Of a stretch of DNA of 8,339 bases, positions 1 to 5,529 are shown piece by piece (within the stretch, counting starts at the first letter, position 1; each line of letters starts with the position of its first letter). Origin of the DNA: Clostridia bacterium (GTDB taxonomy: Bacteria; Bacillota; Clostridia; Oscillospirales; RGIG577). The DNA lies in contig JAFOLN010000108.1 of NCBI GenBank assembly GCA_017419325.1, positions 1 to 8,339 of the forward strand, read 5' to 3'. Both the position numbers and the translations under genes were made by a program. Under the pieces are notes generated by a model, which ran no database searches, was not told the DNA's origin, and was given only the letters and a program-made list of their open reading frames with translations.

Positions 1-215
1 ATATTGAGTCGCTGGAACTTGGAGAATATCCGTGTATAAAGTGCAATATAGGAAGAGACGAATACGGGTACGAAACAAAAATATATCATCTTCCTTTCGA
101 CCAGCAATATGATGCGACAAAAATTACAAAACGGGGAGAGTTCTACGCTATGACGGTGGCTGAAGCCGAAAGCAAAGGATTCCGCCGTGCTTTTAAATGG
201 TTCGGCTCAAACTGA
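1..215 (+). CDS. 3' end of an unrecognised protein gene (partial)
   Basis: An open frame without stops enters from the left edge and ends at TGA 213-215, giving 70 complete visible residues. I do not recognise the family. The visible part contains one CxxC (CIKC, visible residues 11-14), which could be half of a zinc site or a redox pair, followed by a charged and aromatic-rich stretch that ends KWFGSN. No membrane segment or signal is visible. By hand count about 91 of 215 bases are G or C (roughly 42 percent), clearly lower than the HAD gene that follows, where sampled lines run about 55-68 percent. A different origin is therefore possible. The gap to the next gene is 43 bases with no terminator hairpin, so co-transcription with the HAD gene cannot be excluded. 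That this is coding is inferred from the uninterrupted frame reaching a stop just before another gene's ribosome binding site. Confidence 0.6.
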   Translation, partial: IESLELGEYPCIKCNIGRDEYGYETKIYHLPFDQQYDATKITKRGEFYAMTVAEAESKGFRRAFKWFGSN

Positions 216-258
216 GGACACACAATAAAAGAGAGTTTTTTTACAAAGGAGGTGCCGC

Positions 259-885
259 GTGAACGTATACGACTTTGACGGGACTATATTCTACCCGAAC
301 TGCTCCGTTGCGTTTCTTATGTGGTGCCTTAAGCGTCATCCGGGGCTGTGGTTTACGTATGCACCGAAGGCGGCGCGGGACCTTATCCGCTATAAGCGGG
401 GGAAAATCGCCCAGCACCGTTTTCTTCGCGGTTTTTTCGGATTCCTCGGAAAGGTGGACGACTTTGACGCGGAGATAGAGCGCTTCTGGGACAAAAAAGA
501 GAAGAACATATCCGAGTGGTACATGGCTCAGAGGCGGCCGGACGACATCATAATAAGCGGGTCGCCCTCCTGCATCATCGCGCCCATAGCGAAGCGGCTG
601 GGGGTAGGGTACGTGGCCACGGAATACGACAGGGAGCACGGCGTATATCTCGACGACCTCATGATGGCCCGCTCCAAGGCGCGCCACGTCATAGAGAACG
701 ACTTTCCGGTCATCGAGAACTTTTACTCCGACTCGCTGTCCGACACGCCCATCGCGCTCTGCGCCGAGAAGGCCCACCTTGTTACAAATAAGGCCAGGAA
801 GGTAACGGACTGGCCCCATCTTGACGCGAAAACATTAAAGAAGGTGCGTAAGGAGATAGACACGGGCTGGACGATAAACATATGA
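259..885 (+). CDS. HAD superfamily (subfamily IB-like) phosphatase
   Basis: This 208-residue soluble protein has the four HAD motifs in order. Motif I is DFDGT at residues 5-9, with D5 the predicted nucleophile and D7 the acid/base. Motif II is IIISGS with S100. A probable motif III lysine is K140. Motif IV is SDSLSD, with D158 and D162 placed to bind Mg2+. The DSxxD form of motif IV and the helical insert between motifs I and II (about residues 13-95) fit the SerB-like IB group (PF12710 type), which hydrolyses small phosphomonoesters in the cytoplasm. The substrate cannot be told from sequence. The start is GTG at 259, chosen because AAAGGAGG (245-252) lies 6 bases upstream and motif I follows immediately, as is usual in this family. 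Many homologues read DFDKT rather than DFDGT. The gene is followed by tandem hairpins that end the transcript. No obvious promoter of its own is seen in the 43-base gap upstream. Confidence 0.88.
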   Translation: MNVYDFDGTIFYPNCSVAFLMWCLKRHPGLWFTYAPKAARDLIRYKRGKIAQHRFLRGFFGFLGKVDDFDAEIERFWDKKEKNISEWYMAQRRPDDIIISGSPSCIIAPIAKRLGVGYVATEYDREHGVYLDDLMMARSKARHVIENDFPVIENFYSDSLSDTPIALCAEKAHLVTNKARKVTDWPHLDAKTLKKVRKEIDTGWTINI

Positions 886-897
886 CCAAACAAAAAA

Positions 898-918
898 AGC
901 GAACCGCGTTCGCTCTTT
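898..918. terminator. first of two tandem hairpins after the HAD gene
   Basis: A perfect 7-bp stem AGCGAAC/GTTCGCT (898-904 with 908-914) has a CGC loop. It is flanked by an A-run (892-898) on the left and CTTTAA on the right. On the plus strand the U-tract is short. On the minus strand the A-run would become a 7-base U-tract, so the element could act in both directions, although no minus-strand gene is seen upstream of it. Confidence 0.5.
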
Positions 919-921
919 AAT

Positions 922-953
922 GCCCTGCCGCCCTTTGGCGGCGGGGCTTTTTT
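922..953 (+). terminator. Rho-independent terminator of the HAD gene
   Basis: An 11-bp GC-rich stem (922-932 with 937-947, one G-U pair) has the loop CTTT and is followed directly by six T (948-953). It lies 36 bases after the HAD stop codon and just before the next promoter, so it separates the HAD transcript from the CPBP gene. Confidence 0.9.
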
Positions 954-961
954 CTGTCTTC

Positions 962-989
962 TTGACAGACGCGCCGTGCGCGGGATAAT
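962..989 (+). promoter_or_regulatory. sigma-A-type promoter of the CPBP protease gene
   Basis: A perfect -35 TTGACA (962-967) and a -10 GATAAT (984-989, 5 of 6 consensus) are separated by 16 bases. An overlapping TAATAT (986-991) gives 18. Transcription would begin near 996, leaving a leader of about 60 bases with a small 5-bp GCCCG/CGGGC hairpin with a T5 loop (1002-1016). It sits directly behind the HAD terminator. Confidence 0.75.
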
Positions 990-1043
990 ATACGGGTGTA
1001 GGCCCGTTTTTCGGGCATTGAGGCGAACCGCAAAAAAACGCGC

Positions 1044-1050
1044 AGGGAGG
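1044..1050 (+). promoter_or_regulatory. ribosome binding site that fixes the CPBP start
   Basis: AGGGAGG ends 6 bases before ATG 1057. The frame is also open to an ATG at 976, but that codon lies inside the promoter spacer, upstream of any transcript made from it. This site therefore decides for 1057. Confidence 0.85.
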
Positions 1051-1056
1051 TGCGTC

Positions 1057-1890
1057 ATGGACAAAAGAAAAGAGGGTGCAGGCATAATAAAGGCCGTCGC
1101 CGCCTGCGCCGTGTCGCTTGGGATATATAAGGCGGCGGGCATGCTTTTAAGCCCGCTTTTTCGGGATGACTATCTTGCAGCCTTCGTGTATCAGCTCATA
1201 TTTGCCGCGGCGGCCGCCGTTTTTGTATGGCTCATATCGAAAAACACCGTATACCGCTCGTCATCCGCACTCCTTCGGTCAGGCTGGCCGTCGGCCGCGC
1301 TGTTTATCGTGGTATTCGCCATCAGCGGATTTCGTGCCGTGGCGGTCGTATATGTAAACGGGGTCGCGATACCGTGGTATGACGCGGTATTCTGGGCGGT
1401 GCAGATGGCGCTTGTGGGCTACTGCGAGGAGAGCCTCTTTCGCGGGCTTCTTCAGAACGCCGTCCACAGGTTCTTCGGAGAGAATACGCTTCTCGGCGCG
1501 CGCCTCGGCGTTGTCATCGCGGGCGCGGTCTTCGGCGCGGTTCATCTTATGAACTCGCTTATCCCCGGGGTAAGCCTCATGAGCGCGCTCATTCAGGCGG
1601 CGGGCGCGGCCTTTGTCGGTATGTATCTGGGCGCGATATATCTGCGCACGGGCAAGTGCCTTTGGTTCGTTGTGGCCATCCACGCCTTAAACGACGCCGC
1701 CGCGACCGTCGGGGGCGGCATCTTAAGCGGAAGCTCCATGGAATCGGTCGTGGAGCTGCTTGGGAGCATGGGGCCGTATGCCGCGCTCTGTATTATGGCG
1801 GTCTACGGTATTCCCACCGTGATTATACTCAGAAAGACGAAGCTTCGCCCCGTACTCGACGCGATGGCATACGAGCGTGCGCAGGCGTGA
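1057..1890 (+). CDS. CPBP (CAAX/Abi, type II) family intramembrane metalloprotease
   Basis: The 277-residue polytopic membrane protein carries the three CPBP/Abi (PF02517) motifs: EESLFR (E124, E125, R129), FGAVH (F159, H163) and HALND (H209, N212). These glutamates and histidines form the proposed metal/catalytic site of the family, whose members include CAAX-prenyl proteases and bacteriocin-maturation or immunity proteins in bacteria. Hydrophobic segments, roughly at 9-28, 40-61, 78-100, 108-122, 145-165, 172-197, 203-218 and 235-257, suggest about eight membrane helices. All signature residues are present, so activity is plausible, but the substrate is unknown. No bacteriocin or peptide gene is visible next to it, so an immunity role is not supported here. 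The gene has its own promoter and probably forms a single-gene transcript. The start at 1057 is favoured over an in-frame ATG at 976 on promoter and SD evidence. Confidence 0.88.
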   Translation: MDKRKEGAGIIKAVAACAVSLGIYKAAGMLLSPLFRDDYLAAFVYQLIFAAAAAVFVWLISKNTVYRSSSALLRSGWPSAALFIVVFAISGFRAVAVVYVNGVAIPWYDAVFWAVQMALVGYCEESLFRGLLQNAVHRFFGENTLLGARLGVVIAGAVFGAVHLMNSLIPGVSLMSALIQAAGAAFVGMYLGAIYLRTGKCLWFVVAIHALNDAAATVGGGILSGSSMESVVELLGSMGPYAALCIMAVYGIPTVIILRKTKLRPVLDAMAYERAQA

Positions 1891-1900
1891 GCATTGGAGC

Positions 1901-1918
1901 CCCGGCATGTACGCCGGG
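1901..1918 (+). other. inverted repeat after the CPBP gene, possible weak terminator
   Basis: A 6-bp stem CCCGGC/GCCGGG (1901-1906 with 1913-1918) has the loop ATGTAC and lies 10 bases after the stop codon. No T-run follows at once. The nearest one (1941-1946) comes 22 bases later, after a C-rich stretch. It may slow or end transcription, but it is not a canonical terminator, so some read-through into the next gene is possible. Confidence 0.35.
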
Positions 1919-1950
1919 AAACGCCCCGCCCCCGCCGCCGTTTTTTCACA

Positions 1951-1985
1951 TTGACAATCGGCGCGTGGGATGATATCGTTATAAT
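1951..1985 (+). promoter_or_regulatory. probable promoter of the cysteine synthase gene
   Basis: A perfect TTGACA (1951-1956) sits behind a T6 tract (1941-1946). A perfect TATAAT occurs at 1980-1985, but the spacing of 23 bases is too long for the pair. At a 17-base spacing the hexamer is TATCGT (1974-1979, 4 of 6). Either the weaker -10 is used, or TATAAT works with a poor -35 (or an activator). A promoter in this gap is well supported, its exact boxes are not. With TATAAT the start point falls near 1992. Confidence 0.55.
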
Positions 1986-2011
1986 GTTACAGTAATATAG
2001 AAATTCAAAGA

Positions 2012-2052
2012 ACGCCGCGCCTCGGGCGCGGCGTCCGTATGGACATATGGAG
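2012..2052 (+). promoter_or_regulatory. structured leader of the cysteine synthase mRNA covering its SD site
   Basis: Two adjoining hairpins lie just before the start codon. The first is a perfect 10-bp GC-rich stem (2012-2021 with 2025-2034, loop TCG) with no U-tract, so it is not a terminator. The second pairs TCCGTAT (2034-2040) with ATATGGA (2045-2051) around the loop GGAC. This takes up three bases of the only Shine-Dalgarno site, GGAG (2049-2052). A competing short fold pairs GTCC (2033-2036) with GGAC (2041-2044) and would free the SD. The pairings are read directly from the sequence. That they control translation is inference. The region is too short for a T-box or any riboswitch class I know. 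Confidence 0.45.
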
Positions 2053-2058
2053 TAAAGA

Positions 2059-2988
2059 ATGATATACAACACGATTTTGGACGCAGTGGGCAACACGCCT
2101 ATAATAAGGCTCAACCGCATGCCTGAGCCGGGGAGCGCGGAGGTGCTCGTAAAGATGGAGGCCTTGAACGCGGGCGGCTCCATAAAGACGCGCACGGCGC
2201 TTAATATGATAGAACAGGCCGAGCGCGACGGCCTTATAAATAAAGATACAATTATCGTTGAGCCGACCAGCGGCAATCAGGGCATAGGCCTTGCGCTTGT
2301 GGGCGCCGTAAAGGGCTACCGCACCATAATAATCATGCCCGACTCCGTAAGCGAGGAGCGAAGAAAGCTCGTGCGCCACTACGGCGCGGACGTAAAGCTC
2401 ATCCACGACTCCGGCGACATCGGCGCGTGCATAGAGGAATGCTTAAACACCGCCCTGAGAATGCAGAAGAAGAACCCGAAGGTGTTCGTGCCACAGCAGT
2501 TCGCTAACATCAACAACACCATGGCTCACAAAAAGCATACCGCCCTTGAGATAATGGCGCAGGTGGCGGGGCCGATACACGGATTTTGCTCCGGCATCGG
2601 CACGGGCGGCACCATAACGGGCATAGGCGAGGTATTAAAGGCGCAGTACCCCGACATTGAGATATGGGCCGTCGAGCCGGAGAACGCGGCCATACTTGCC
2701 GGCGGCACCATCGGCACCCATATGCAGATGGGCATAGGCGACGGCATTATCCCCGATATTCTGAACCGCAATATTTACGACGACATATACGTTGTAAACG
2801 ACGAGGAGGCCATCGACACGGCGAAGCGACTCGCCCGCGAGGAGGGGCTTATGGTGGGCATCTCCAGCGGCACCAACGTGGCCGCCGCGCTGAAGCTGGC
2901 AAAAAAGCTGGGCCCGGGAAAGCGCGTTGTGACCATCCTGCCCGACACGGCGGAAAGATACTACTCGACCCCGCTTTTCGGAGAATAA
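2059..2988 (+). CDS. cysK: cysteine synthase / O-acetylserine sulfhydrylase-type PLP enzyme
   Basis: The 309-residue protein spans the full cysteine synthase fold-type II domain, which normally joins O-acetylserine and sulfide to give cysteine and acetate in the cytoplasm. Visible landmarks are GNTP near the N-terminus, the PLP lysine K43 in NAGGSIKTR, the substrate loop TSGNQG (S71, G72, N73), the phosphate-binding GTGGT (181-185), and GISSG (267-271) that holds the pyridine nitrogen. Several positions differ from textbook CysK. The usual NPGGSxKDR is NAGGSIKTR, TSGNTG is TSGNQG, and the TTGPEI stretch after the QQF segment reads HTALEI (160-165). It is thus a family member whose exact nucleophile or acceptor could differ; cystathionine beta-synthase-like or other beta-replacement activity is possible. 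The start ATG 2059 has GGAG 6 bases upstream and matches the family's N-terminus. No serine acetyltransferase gene is seen nearby. It ends at a strong terminator, so it is probably monocistronic. Confidence 0.85.
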   Translation: MIYNTILDAVGNTPIIRLNRMPEPGSAEVLVKMEALNAGGSIKTRTALNMIEQAERDGLINKDTIIVEPTSGNQGIGLALVGAVKGYRTIIIMPDSVSEERRKLVRHYGADVKLIHDSGDIGACIEECLNTALRMQKKNPKVFVPQQFANINNTMAHKKHTALEIMAQVAGPIHGFCSGIGTGGTITGIGEVLKAQYPDIEIWAVEPENAAILAGGTIGTHMQMGIGDGIIPDILNRNIYDDIYVVNDEEAIDTAKRLAREEGLMVGISSGTNVAAALKLAKKLGPGKRVVTILPDTAERYYSTPLFGE

Positions 2989-2993
2989 GGCTT

Positions 2994-3018
2994 AAAACGA
3001 GGCAAAAGCCTCGTTTTT
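2994..3018 (+). terminator. Rho-independent terminator of the cysteine synthase gene
   Basis: A stem AAAACGAGGC/GCCTCGTTTT (2994-3003 with 3008-3017) has the loop AAAA and runs into a T5 tract (3014-3018). It starts 5 bases after the stop codon. Confidence 0.9.
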
Positions 3019-3053
3019 CTTTGCCCGAAGGGACAAAAGAGACGCATACTGCG

Positions 3054-3083
3054 TTGACAATATATGTATAGCCATAGTACAAT
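3054..3083 (+). promoter_or_regulatory. promoter of the flavodoxin-CDF-EFR1 operon
   Basis: A perfect -35 TTGACA (3054-3059) and -10 TACAAT (3078-3083, 5 of 6) have an 18-base spacer in a locally AT-rich stretch. Transcription would start near 3090, giving a leader of about 33 bases. TACAAT recurs exactly at 3092-3097, 14 bases further on. I see no convincing metal-regulator operator (Fur- or MntR-like dyad). Confidence 0.8.
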
Positions 3084-3122
3084 AGATTTGATACAATTAT
3101 ATTTAAAGAAAGGTGATTTAAC

Positions 3123-3530
3123 ATGAAAGCAGCAGTTCGCTATCATTCCCGCGGAGGAAATACAAAGAAGCTTGCGCTGGCCATCGCCGAGGCGGTTGGC
3201 GTTGAGGCGCTGGGCATGGACAAGCCGCTCACGGAGGACGTGGACATACTCTTTATCGGCAGCGCCGTTTACGCGCACGGAGTTGACGAGGCCGTAAAGA
3301 CGTTTATAAGAGGCATAGACGTGAAGGTGGGCAAGGCCGTTAATTTCAGCACGGCGGCCATCGTAAAATCGACGTATAAGCAGGTGGGAAAGCTCCTTTC
3401 TGAGAAGGGCATACCGCAGGCGGCGGAGGAATTTTACTGCAGGGGCTCCTTCGGTATGATGCATAAGGGCAGACCCAACGAAGCCGACCTGAAGGCGGCG
3501 GCCGAGTTCGCAAAGAAGATAGTAGGATAG
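3123..3530 (+). CDS. short flavodoxin family protein
   Basis: The 135-residue protein has a flavodoxin fold. The N-terminal beta strand leads into YHSRGGNTKK (residues 7-16), the phosphate-binding loop for FMN with S9, N13 and T14. A second landmark, FIGSAVYAHG (44-53), matches the loop with an aromatic residue that stacks on the flavin. The C-terminus carries GRPNEADL, a motif echoed in the flavodoxin half of the EFR1 protein two genes on. Flavodoxins carry electrons in the cytoplasm, and this one is slightly shorter than the usual 140-150 residues. The start ATG 3123 has AAAGGTGA 6 bases upstream and a short leader from the promoter at 3054-3083. It heads a three-gene unit and is followed after only 20 bases by the metal exporter gene. 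Its redox partner is not evident from sequence. Confidence 0.85.
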   Translation: MKAAVRYHSRGGNTKKLALAIAEAVGVEALGMDKPLTEDVDILFIGSAVYAHGVDEAVKTFIRGIDVKVGKAVNFSTAAIVKSTYKQVGKLLSEKGIPQAAEEFYCRGSFGMMHKGRPNEADLKAAAEFAKKIVG

Positions 3531-3550
3531 GCATTTATTTAAAAAGGGAA

Positions 3551-4666
3551 ATGGAACAGAATTCACGTGAAAAGACCATTATAAAAACGAGCGTCACCGG
3601 AATCGTTGTAAATGTGCTGCTTGCGGCGTTCAAGGCGCTGGCGGGCATTATGTCAAACTCCATCGCCATAACGCTTGACGCGGTGAACAACTTAAGCGAC
3701 GCGCTCTCGTCCGTCATAACCATAGTGGGCACGAAGCTGTCGGGCAAGGCGCCCGACAAAAAGCACCCCTTCGGCTACGGCAGGATAGAATACTTGAGCG
3801 CCATGATAATCTCCGTTATCGTGCTTTACGCGGGCATTACGTCCCTTGTGGAGTCGATAAAGAAGATAATATCGCCCGAGCCTCCCGATTACGGCGCGCT
3901 TTCGCTGATAATCGTCGCCGTGGCCGTTGGCGCGAAGGTGGCGCTGGGGCTTTATGTAAAGCGCACGGGCAAACGGGTGAACTCGGAGTCGCTCGTAAAC
4001 TCCGGCGCGGACGCGCTGCTCGATTCCATAATATCGGCGTCCACGCTTGCGGCGGCGGCCATTTATATATTTACGGGGCTGTCGCTTGAGGCATGGCTCG
4101 GCGCGGTCATCTCGGCGTTCATAATAAAGTCGGGCATAGAGATGCTTCGAAGCACCATAAGTCAGATACTTGGCGAACGAGCCCAGAGCGAGCTTTCGCG
4201 GGAGATAAAAAAGACGGTGGCCTCCTTTGACGAGGTACACGGGGCGTATGACCTAATAATGAACAACTACGGCCCCGAGACCCACATCTGCTCCGTCCAT
4301 ATCGAGGTGGACGACACGATGAACGCCGCGGATATAGACGAGCTTACCCGAAGGATTTCCTACGAGGTATATAAAAAGCACCACGTCATCATGGCGGCAG
4401 TGGGCGTATATTCCATGAATACGCAGAACGAAAACGCGGTGAACATACGAAACGAGATAAGAAAGACCGTAATGGCTCACGACGGGGTGCTTCAGATACA
4501 CGGCTTTTACTTGAACGAGGCGGAAAAGACGCTGACCTTCGATCTTGTAATCGACTTCGCCGTAAAGGACAGAAAGACGCTTTACAGAACTGTGTTTGAC
4601 GAAATAGAGAAGGCTTACCCCGACTACAAGGTACAGATACTTCTTGACGCCGACGTAAGCGACTGA
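3551..4666 (+). CDS. cation diffusion facilitator (CDF) metal exporter with doubled C-terminal domain
   Basis: This 371-residue inner-membrane antiporter exchanges divalent metal for protons. Six hydrophobic segments lie near 12-34, 37-60, 82-104, 116-136, 148-172 and 176-195. Family landmarks are DAVNNLSDALSS in TM2 (43-54), KHPFGYGRIEY (71-81) and NSGADALLDS in TM5 (150-159). The transport site is predicted from D43, N47, D154 and D158, i.e. DxxxN/DxxxD. Zinc exporters usually have HxxxD and manganese exporters DxxxD, so Mn2+ or Fe2+ seems likelier than Zn2+; this is inference. The cytoplasmic tail holds two similar units of about 75 residues (218-289 and 301-371), each starting EI(K/R)KTV, where many CDF proteins have one. 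ATG 3551 begins just where family members do, but the SD-like AAGGG (3544-3548) is only 2 bases away, so translation may depend on coupling to the flavodoxin gene 20 bases upstream. Confidence 0.9.
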   Translation: MEQNSREKTIIKTSVTGIVVNVLLAAFKALAGIMSNSIAITLDAVNNLSDALSSVITIVGTKLSGKAPDKKHPFGYGRIEYLSAMIISVIVLYAGITSLVESIKKIISPEPPDYGALSLIIVAVAVGAKVALGLYVKRTGKRVNSESLVNSGADALLDSIISASTLAAAAIYIFTGLSLEAWLGAVISAFIIKSGIEMLRSTISQILGERAQSELSREIKKTVASFDEVHGAYDLIMNNYGPETHICSVHIEVDDTMNAADIDELTRRISYEVYKKHHVIMAAVGVYSMNTQNENAVNIRNEIRKTVMAHDGVLQIHGFYLNEAEKTLTFDLVIDFAVKDRKTLYRTVFDEIEKAYPDYKVQILLDADVSD

Positions 4667-4682
4667 CAGGCGGGGATAAATT

Positions 4683-5504
4683 ATGCGTTTTAAAAAAGTG
4701 CGGGCCGTATATTTCAGCCCGACGGGCACGACGAAAAAGGCGGCCCTGCATCTGGCCGCATTCCTTGCGAAGCGGCTCTCTGTGCCGTATGAAGCGGCCT
4801 CCTATACGCTTCCGGGGGAGCGGGAGAGGGGCTTTGATTTTTCAAAAGACGAGCTTATCGTATGGGCGACGCCCGTATACGCGGGCAGAATACCGAACAG
4901 GACGCTCGAATACGTTAAGACCGCGATAAAGGGACGCGGCGCGTATGTTGTCGCCCTTGCGGTATACGGGAACCGAAGCTTCGGCGACACGCTTTCGGAG
5001 ATGTGCGCCGTTATAAAGGACGGCGGATGTTTGCCCATAGCGGCCATAGCCGCCCCGGCGCGCCACGCCTTCTCCGATACGCTGGCCGCCGGCCGACCCG
5101 ACGAGGCCGATATGGAGGCGCTGGAGCGGTTTGCAGGGATGATAGCCCTGAGGCTTGAAAGCGGCGGGGATACAGTGCCCGCGGCGGTGCCGGGCGAAGA
5201 GAGGCCAAAGTCGTATTATACGCCGCTAAAGGAGGACGGCGGGCCCGCAAGGTTCCTTAAAGCCGTGCCGAAGGTGCGAGAGGATATGTGTACGCGCTGC
5301 GGCGTGTGCGAAAACGTATGCCCCGAGGGGAGTGTCTCCATGGACGCATATCCCGCGTTTCGCGGCGTATGCATAAAGTGCATGGCCTGCGTAAGAGCGT
5401 GTCCCCGAGGCGCGCTGTATTTCGACGACGCGGAGCTTTTGTCCCATATAAGGATGATAGAGAAGAACTTTTCCGAGCGGAAGGAAGCAAAGCTGTTTAT
5501 TTAA
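4683..5504 (+). CDS. EFR1-like flavodoxin / 2[4Fe-4S] ferredoxin fusion protein
   Basis: The 273-residue soluble protein joins two redox modules. Residues 1-160 are flavodoxin-like: strand AVYF, then the FMN phosphate loop SPTGTTKK (12-19), then WATPVYAGRIPN (61-72). Near the end of this part GRPDEADM matches GRPNEADL of the small flavodoxin two genes upstream. After a linker, residues 200-245 form a bacterial ferredoxin with two complete cysteine sets, C203-C206-C209-C213 (ending CP) and C230-C233-C236-C240 (ending CP), enough for two [4Fe-4S] clusters. This is the layout of the EFR1 family, which is common in anaerobic Firmicutes and whose partners are mostly unknown; internal electron transfer between clusters and FMN is likely. 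The start ATG 4683 has GGGGA (4672-4676) 6 bases upstream and lies 16 bases after the CDF stop, so it is the last gene of the operon. The stop is followed by a long hairpin. Confidence 0.9.
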   Translation: MRFKKVRAVYFSPTGTTKKAALHLAAFLAKRLSVPYEAASYTLPGERERGFDFSKDELIVWATPVYAGRIPNRTLEYVKTAIKGRGAYVVALAVYGNRSFGDTLSEMCAVIKDGGCLPIAAIAAPARHAFSDTLAAGRPDEADMEALERFAGMIALRLESGGDTVPAAVPGEERPKSYYTPLKEDGGPARFLKAVPKVREDMCTRCGVCENVCPEGSVSMDAYPAFRGVCIKCMACVRACPRGALYFDDAELLSHIRMIEKNFSERKEAKLFI

Positions 5505-5529
5505 ACCGCTTGGCTTACAGAGATTATAA

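Noticed and set aside
241..819. Minus-strand open frame of 192 codons opposite the HAD gene
   Set aside because: Its codons are the mirror of a gene with clear HAD motifs and a strong SD; the translation is arginine/valine-rich without recognisable motifs, and no ribosome binding site supports it.
976..1056. Upstream ATG at 976 as the start of the CPBP gene
   Set aside because: It lies within the promoter spacer, has no SD, and would add an arginine-rich stretch unlike the family's N-termini.
1057..1890. CPBP protein as part of a bacteriocin immunity cluster
   Set aside because: No small double-glycine peptide gene, transporter or two-component system is visible on either side; the family alone does not justify that role.
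2012..2034. GC-rich hairpin before cysK as a terminator or known riboswitch
   Set aside because: No U-tract follows it, and the leader is too short and lacks T-box, SAM or other conserved riboswitch elements.
2961..3566. Minus-strand open frame of 201 codons across the flavodoxin gene
   Set aside because: It runs over the terminator, promoter and coding region of plus-strand genes and has no family features; it is a by-product of GC-rich codon structure.
3692..4729. Minus-strand open frames opposite the CDF gene
   Set aside because: They are antisense shadows; the plus strand shows the complete CDF landmarks and the spacing of an operon.
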